9,202 nt of DNA, taken from assembly GCA_044359885.1 (NCBI GenBank), contig JBIKLI010000172.1, positions 1-9,202 on the forward strand, given 5' to 3'. A program made the position numbers and the translations under genes. How positions within the stretch are numbered: the stretch's first letter is position 1; each line of letters starts with the position of its first letter. Source of the stretch: CAIOSQ01 sp044359885. GTDB taxonomy: Bacteria > Pseudomonadota > Alphaproteobacteria > CACIAM-22H2. The notes beneath the pieces were generated by a model. The model saw only the letters and a program-made list of their open reading frames with translations. It was not told the origin of the DNA and did not search any database. Positions 1 to 6,000 of this stretch are shown here, in pieces.

Positions 1-1
1 C

Positions 2-3000
2 GATCCGGCCGGCATCACCGTCAGCATGGCGATGAGTCAGCACGGGACCGTGCGCGACGGCTTCGGCCATACCGATACGCTGGTCGACATCGATCAGGTC
101 GTGGGCACAGGCTTCGCCGACGTCTTCGACGGCGGCTCCGGATCGCAGCGTTTCCGTGGGATGGGCGGGGCCGACTATTTCTTCGGAGGCGAGGCGAGCG
201 ACGGCATCGGCGGAGATTTCGACGAGATCAGCTACGGCAACGATCCGGCCGGGATCACCGTCGGATTCGCCGACGAGTCGGGCACGGTCGCCGACGGCTT
301 CGGGGCCACCGATTCCTTCTTCCAGATCGAGCGGATCAGCGGGTCCGGCCACGCCGACGTCATGACGGTGACCGGCGGCACCGCGCGCGCGGCGTTCCGC
401 GGCATGCAGGGCGCGGACATCTTGACCGGCGGCGTCTCCGGCTTCGATCGCGCGGATTACAATGGCGGAAACGAGACGACGGGCATCTCCGTCGATCTGG
501 TCGCCGGGCGGGCGGCCGACGGGTTCGGATCGACGGACACGCTGGCAGGGATCGAGCATATCAACGGCTCCGCCTTCGCCGACGTGATCCTCGGCGACGG
601 GGCGAACAACAGCTTCGCGGGCGCCAATGGCGACGACACGCTGCGCGGCGCCGGCGGCAACGACACGCTCGACGGGGGCTCGGGTTCGGACGTGCTTCAG
701 GGCGGTGCCGGCGACGACACGCTTCTGGGCGGCTCGGGCATCGACATCGCGCTGTTCGACGACGCGACCGCGGGCATGACCTTGACGCTCAACGCGTCGG
801 GGACGGTGGTGGTCAGCGCCCCCGGCCTGGGCGTGGACACGCTGGTGTCGGTCGAGAACGTCTCCGGCGGCGGCTTCAACGATCTTCTGGTCGGAGACGG
901 CGGCGACAACATCCTGCGGGGCGGCCTCGGCGACGACACGCTCGACGGCCGCGGCGGCGTCGACTTCGCCGATTATCGCAACGCCGCCGCCGCCATCACC
1001 GCGACGCTGAACCAGTTTGGGACGGTGACGGTCGCGGATGGCGATGGCGGGCTCGACACGCTGATCGGAATCGAAGGGTTGCGCGGCAGCGCGTTTGCCG
1101 ACCGGCTTGTCGGGGACAGCGGCAGCAACCGGCTGGCTGGGTTCTCGGGCGACGATGTCCTCGATGGCGGTGCCGGCAACGACCGCGCGGCGTTCTTCAA
1201 CGCCACGACCGGAATCGTGCTGACGATTTCGTCCGGCGAGAGCGTCACTGTCGCGGATGGGCAAGGCGGAACCGACACCCTGATCTCGATCGAGGGCGCC
1301 GATGGCGGCGGCTTCGCCGATATCTTCACCGGCGATGGCGGCCGCAACGAGTTCTTCGGCAATGACGGCAACGACACGCTGATCGGCGGCGGCGGCAACG
1401 ACCTGCTGGAGGGCGGGGGCGGCAACGATCTCCTCGATGGCGGCGACGGCGCCAACGACCGGGCCAGCTGGTCGACGGCCGGATCGGGCGTCACCGTCGA
1501 TGTCGGTGCGATGACCGCGACCGGCGGTGCGGGCAACGACGTCGTCATCGGCATCGAGGAGTTCCAGGGCAGCGCCTTCGCCGACAGCTTCGTCGGCTGG
1601 AACAATGCCGGCGGCTTCGAGATCTTCGATCCGGGCGCGGGCGCCGACTCCATCGATGGCGGCGCCGGGTTCGACGAGCTCTCGTACCAGAGTGCGCCGG
1701 CTGGGATCACGCTGCGCGCGGATCTCGGCATCGTGATCGATGGCTCGGGCAGCACGGATGGTTTCGTCAATATCGAGCGCTTCAACGGCTCAAGCCAGGC
1801 CGATATCCTGATCGGCCGGAACAACGCGGTCGATGGGTATCCCGAGCAATTCCGGCCCCGCGACGGGAACAACACGATCGTCGGCAATGGCGGCGTCGAC
1901 GAGGTCATCGTCGATGCGAGCGCCGGCGTGACGGTCGATCTCGCCCTGGGTCTGATCCAGCGCGGGGAGCAAGCCGATACGATCGTCGACATCGAGCGTG
2001 TCCGCGGCGGAACCGGCAACGATCTGTTCCTTGGCAGCGACAATCGCGACGGCGATTACACGGAGCGCTTCCGCGGCGGGGCGGGCAACGACCGCTTCGA
2101 TGGCGGTCTCGGCACCGATGCGATCGAATATGCCGGTGCCACGATCGGCGTGGTCGTCGACCTCGCCGCCGGCACGGCGCAGGACGGGCTGGGCGGCACC
2201 GACGTCATCCTCGGCGGGATCGAGCAGGTGATCGGCACGGTCTTCGCCGATACCCTGATCGGAGATATCGGCGACAATGTGCTGGCCGGCGGCGCCGGCA
2301 ACGATCGCCTCGATGGGGGGGCTGGCAACGACCTCGCTGCCTATAATTTCGACGTCAACGACGCGCTCGTCGCCAATGCGATGAACTCGGCCGTGTTCGT
2401 CGATCTGGCCGGCGGCTTCGCCATCGACGGTTTCGGCGGGACCGACACGCTGATGTCGATCGAGCAGGTCTATGGCTCCGCCTTCTCCGACGTTCTGCTC
2501 GGCGACGAGGTTGCCAACCGTTTCCTTGGCTGGAAGGGACACGACATCATCGATGGTCGCGGCCAGGCCGCCGGCACGTTCGACGTTGCGGATTTCCGGA
2601 CCTCGACCGTCCCGGTTCCCGGCGAGGCCGGTGTGTTCGTGGACCTCGCGGCGGGGCTCGCCCGCGACCAGTACGGTTTCACCGATATCCTGCGGGGCAT
2701 CGAGGGCGCGATCGGCAGCATCTACGCGGACACGCTCCTGGGCGACGGCGGCGCCAACACGCTGGCGGGGGATGCCGGCAACGACACGCTGATCGGCGGC
2801 GCCGGCAACGACAGCTTCGGCGGCGATGGCGGCGTCGATCTGATGGTCGGCGGCGATGGCGACGACGTGTTCCAGCGGTCCGGGTTCGGCGGGGGCTTCA
2901 TCGACATCGTCGATGGCGGCGCCGGCGACGACACGCTGCTTTTCGTCGGCGACGAGACGCGCAACATCGTCGCCAACAGCCTGGACCTGGTCAGCCGCAG

Positions 3001-6000
3001 CTTCGATCTGGCCGATCTCGACATCCGGCTTCTGGCCGACGGCCGGATGGTCGTCGACAATCTTTCGGTGCCCGGATTTGACGGGGTCGATCGCGCGACG
3101 GTCGTGTTCGCGACCGATATCGAGGCGGTCGCCGTTCAGGGCGGACCGACCTATCGCTTCGGGGGGCAGGCGAACCTGCTGGTCGGCGGCGCGGGGCACG
3201 ACACCCTGTCGAACACCAGCGGCGGCGAGGGCGCGCTGTGGGGCGGGGCGGGCGATGATCTCCTGACTGGCGGGGCCTTCAACGACCTGCTGGTCGGCGG
3301 CGGCGGCATCGACACGCTGTTCGGCGCCGGCGGCGACGACACGCTCTACGTCGTCGGATCCGGGCGGATGGATGGCGGTGCCGGCAACGACCTGTTGCGG
3401 GTCGATCCGCTGCGCGAGAGCGGCGGCGGGATCTTCCTTGCCGGTGGTGCCGATTTCGACCGTCTTCAGGTGCTGGGCGGCGCGCGGCTGCTCGGCGCCC
3501 GTTTCGACACGAGCGCGGGGCCGCACATCCAGCTGCTGTTCGATCATCACCGCAGCTTCGTCTTCCTGGCCGCGGGGCAGAGCGGCGGTCCCGATATCGA
3601 GCAGATCGCCGTGGTCGACGGTCCCTCCCTGACGCTCACTGGCGCCACGGACGGCGGGAGCGGGGCCGATCTTGTCCTCGGGGCCTTCTATGGCGCCGCG
3701 CCGGTCTCGCTCACCGGCGGGGAGGGCGACGATATCGTGGTCAGCACGAACCAGGACGCCTTCGGCGGGACAGGCGACGACGTGCTTCATCGCGTGGTCC
3801 CGAACGCCTTGTTCCAGGGGCTGCGCGGCGTGACGTTCGCCGGCGGTGACGGCAACGACACGGCGAGCTATGCCGGCGCTTCGCATGGCGCCGGCGTGAC
3901 GGCCGATCTGACCCGCGCGGTCTGGACGATCGGCGGGCAGAGCGTGACCGACAATCTGGTCGGAATCGAGAACCTGACCGGCGGTGACGGCAACGACATG
4001 CTCACCGGCGATGCCGGCGCGAATGTCCTCGATGGCGGCCAGGGCGTGAACCTGCTGGTCGGCGGCGACGGCGACGACACCTATCTCGTAAGTCGTTCGG
4101 GAACCGATACGATCGACGACATGTCGGGACAGGATGTCGTCGTCTTCGCGGCGCCGCCCAGCGAAGAACTGCGCCCCGCCTACGTGTCGTTCTCGCGCGA
4201 TCTCGCCGGAAGCGACCTTTTGTTCGGCTATGATTTTCCGATCTCCCGGATCGTCGGCCATTACACGGGACGGGCGGTCGAATTCGTCGCCTTCCACGCC
4301 GAGGATGGCATCACCGTCTATTCGCTGCAGGCCGGGACCACCCCCGGCAACGGCGGCGCCGGCAACGATCTCGTCGTCGGCACGGGAAATTCGGAGACGA
4401 TCCGCGGTTTCGCCGGACGCGACGCGATCTACGGCAATGGCGGCACCGACCTGCTCTTCGGCGACGACGGCGACGACGATCTGCGCGGATCGGGGACGCT
4501 CGATGGCGGGCGCGGCGACGACGTGATCGTCATGACTGGTGCCGGTCTGGCGCTCGGTGGCGAGGGCGACGACGAACTGGAGCTTCAGTCCGGCGACGGG
4601 ATCCTGGATGGCGGCACCGGCGACGATTTCTTCGACGTCGCGGCCGGGACCCAGGCGACGATCCGCGACACGCTGGGCGCGGATCTCCTGCTGTGGCGGG
4701 TCGACGTCCGGCGCATCTCGGGTATCGATTACCAGAGCGATATGGTCACGCTCGAAGCAGCGCTGAGCGGATCCAGCGTCACGTTCCGGGATCCGGTCCG
4801 CGACGCAGACGGCGCGGTCGATTTCGTCCTGTTCGACCCTGACCGGTCCGGCAGTGGGGTCGAGTCGGGCTTCATCGTGGCGTCGTCGCCTGCCGGCGGG
4901 ACGGCGAACGAGATCTTCTTCGGCGGCGAGCCCGGCAGCGGCACCGTCTCCGGCGGCGCCGGCAACGACATCCTGTTCGAGCGTTACGGCGGCCCGGACA
5001 ACGATGGTTCGGCGCGTCTGGCAGATGGCGGCGCCGGCGACGACATCCTGTTCCTCGACGGGTATGGCGAGACCTATGTCGGCGGCGGTGGGGCCGACAT
5101 TTTCCGTGTCAGTTCGCATTTCCGGATCGCGAGCAATGTCGCCTTCGAAGGCGGAATCGACTGGGTCCTGCCGGATCTCGGTGCGGGCGACACGGTGCTC
5201 ATGCTGGATCGCCAGGGAATCGACGATGCGCAAGTCCCGGTCTTCGAGATCAGCGGCGTGTTCGACGGCACGAATGCCGGAATGGCCGTCGACAACGCGC
5301 CCTATTTCGTCATCGATCTCAGCGTCCCCGGCGATCACCGCCTGTTCTACGACGATGATCGCAGCACACCGGGCTATGCGCTGATCGGGCGGGTCGGGTC
5401 GGCCGCGGATGCGCGCCAGGCCAGCTACGCCGTGCTTGGCGACGACGACGCCCGCGCCCAGACCGGCGAAGGCGGGCCGGACACGCTGCTCGGCCGCCGG
5501 GCAGTCGACACGCTGGATGGCGCGGGCGGCGCCGACACGCTTTACGGCTTCGGGGGCGACGACATGCTCGTCGGCGGGCCGGGCAACGACACGCTCGACG
5601 GCGGCAGCGGGACGGACGTTGCCGATTACAGATCGCTGACGACGGGATTGACTGGAACCCTGGCGACCACCGGCACTGCCAGCTTCACCGCGGCGGACGA
5701 CGACGTCGATGTCCTGATCGCGATCGAGGTCATCGAGTCCGGTTCCGGGAACGACAGGCTGACCGGAAACGCGGCCGACAATCGCATCGCTGGCAACGAC
5801 GGCGACGACGTGCTCGCCGGCGGGGCCGGCGACGACGACATCGATGGTGGCCCGGGATTGTCCGACAATCTGGACGGTGGCGACGGCGACGACGTGATCC
5901 GGGACGACGATGGAACGTCGCTGGTCCGCGGCGGTGCCGGAAACGACGACATCCTCCTTCAGTTCACCACCGGCTTTACCGGCTCGAATTCCTTCCTGCA

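Larger units (their letters stand above)
2..2878 (+). repeat. Block A: twelve tandem RTX-linked modules, 'GSAFAD' subtype
   Basis: Each module runs roughly GITVDLxxGxAxDGFGGTDTL, then xxIExxxGSAFADxLxGD, then two or more RTX nonapeptides. The codons for the IE hallmark begin at 89, 326, 551, 851, 1070, 1289, 1553, 1772, 1991, 2219, 2459 and 2699. The steps between them are 79, 75, 100, 73, 73, 88, 73, 73, 76, 80 and 80 codons, so 73 codons is the most frequent period. The 100-codon step equals 73 plus three extra nonapeptides. Sequences such as GSAFAD, GTVFAD and GSIYAD mark this subtype. Such modules are common in giant proteobacterial RTX proteins and probably form a continuous beta-solenoid; that structure is inferred. 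Confidence 0.88.
2879..5440 (+). other. Irregular middle region of the RTX protein
   Basis: The regular module pattern stops after the nonapeptides ending at 2878 and does not resume as a tandem series until 5465. In between are short nonapeptide patches (about 3175-3400, 4340-4650 and 4943-5100), one isolated module near 3836-4069, and stretches with alternating hydrophobic residues that look like beta-strands. One such stretch, about 2950-3145, contains LDIRLLADGRMVVDNLSV and FATDIEAVAVQGG, reminiscent of the strands that flank RTX arrays in other family members. Another, about 4620-4920, contains VTLEAALSGSSVTFRD and VDFVLFDPDRS. I do not recognise an enzymatic or binding domain here. The stretch may act as a spacer or hold diverged RTX-associated domains. 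Confidence 0.7.

Noticed and set aside
26..28. ATG at 26 as start of the RTX gene
   Set aside because: No ribosome binding site precedes it, and the codons before it encode a conserved part of the repeated module.
605..745. Tandem short DNA repeats considered as a CRISPR array or a satellite
   Set aside because: The 27-base periodicity encodes in-frame nonapeptides with third-position variation. There are no unique spacers between identical repeats.
973..2043. Minus-strand open frame rich in Pro and Ser
   Set aside because: It overlaps block A in another frame. Its SLPAPPS-like repeats are translations of the complement of GGC-GGC-AAC-GAC units.
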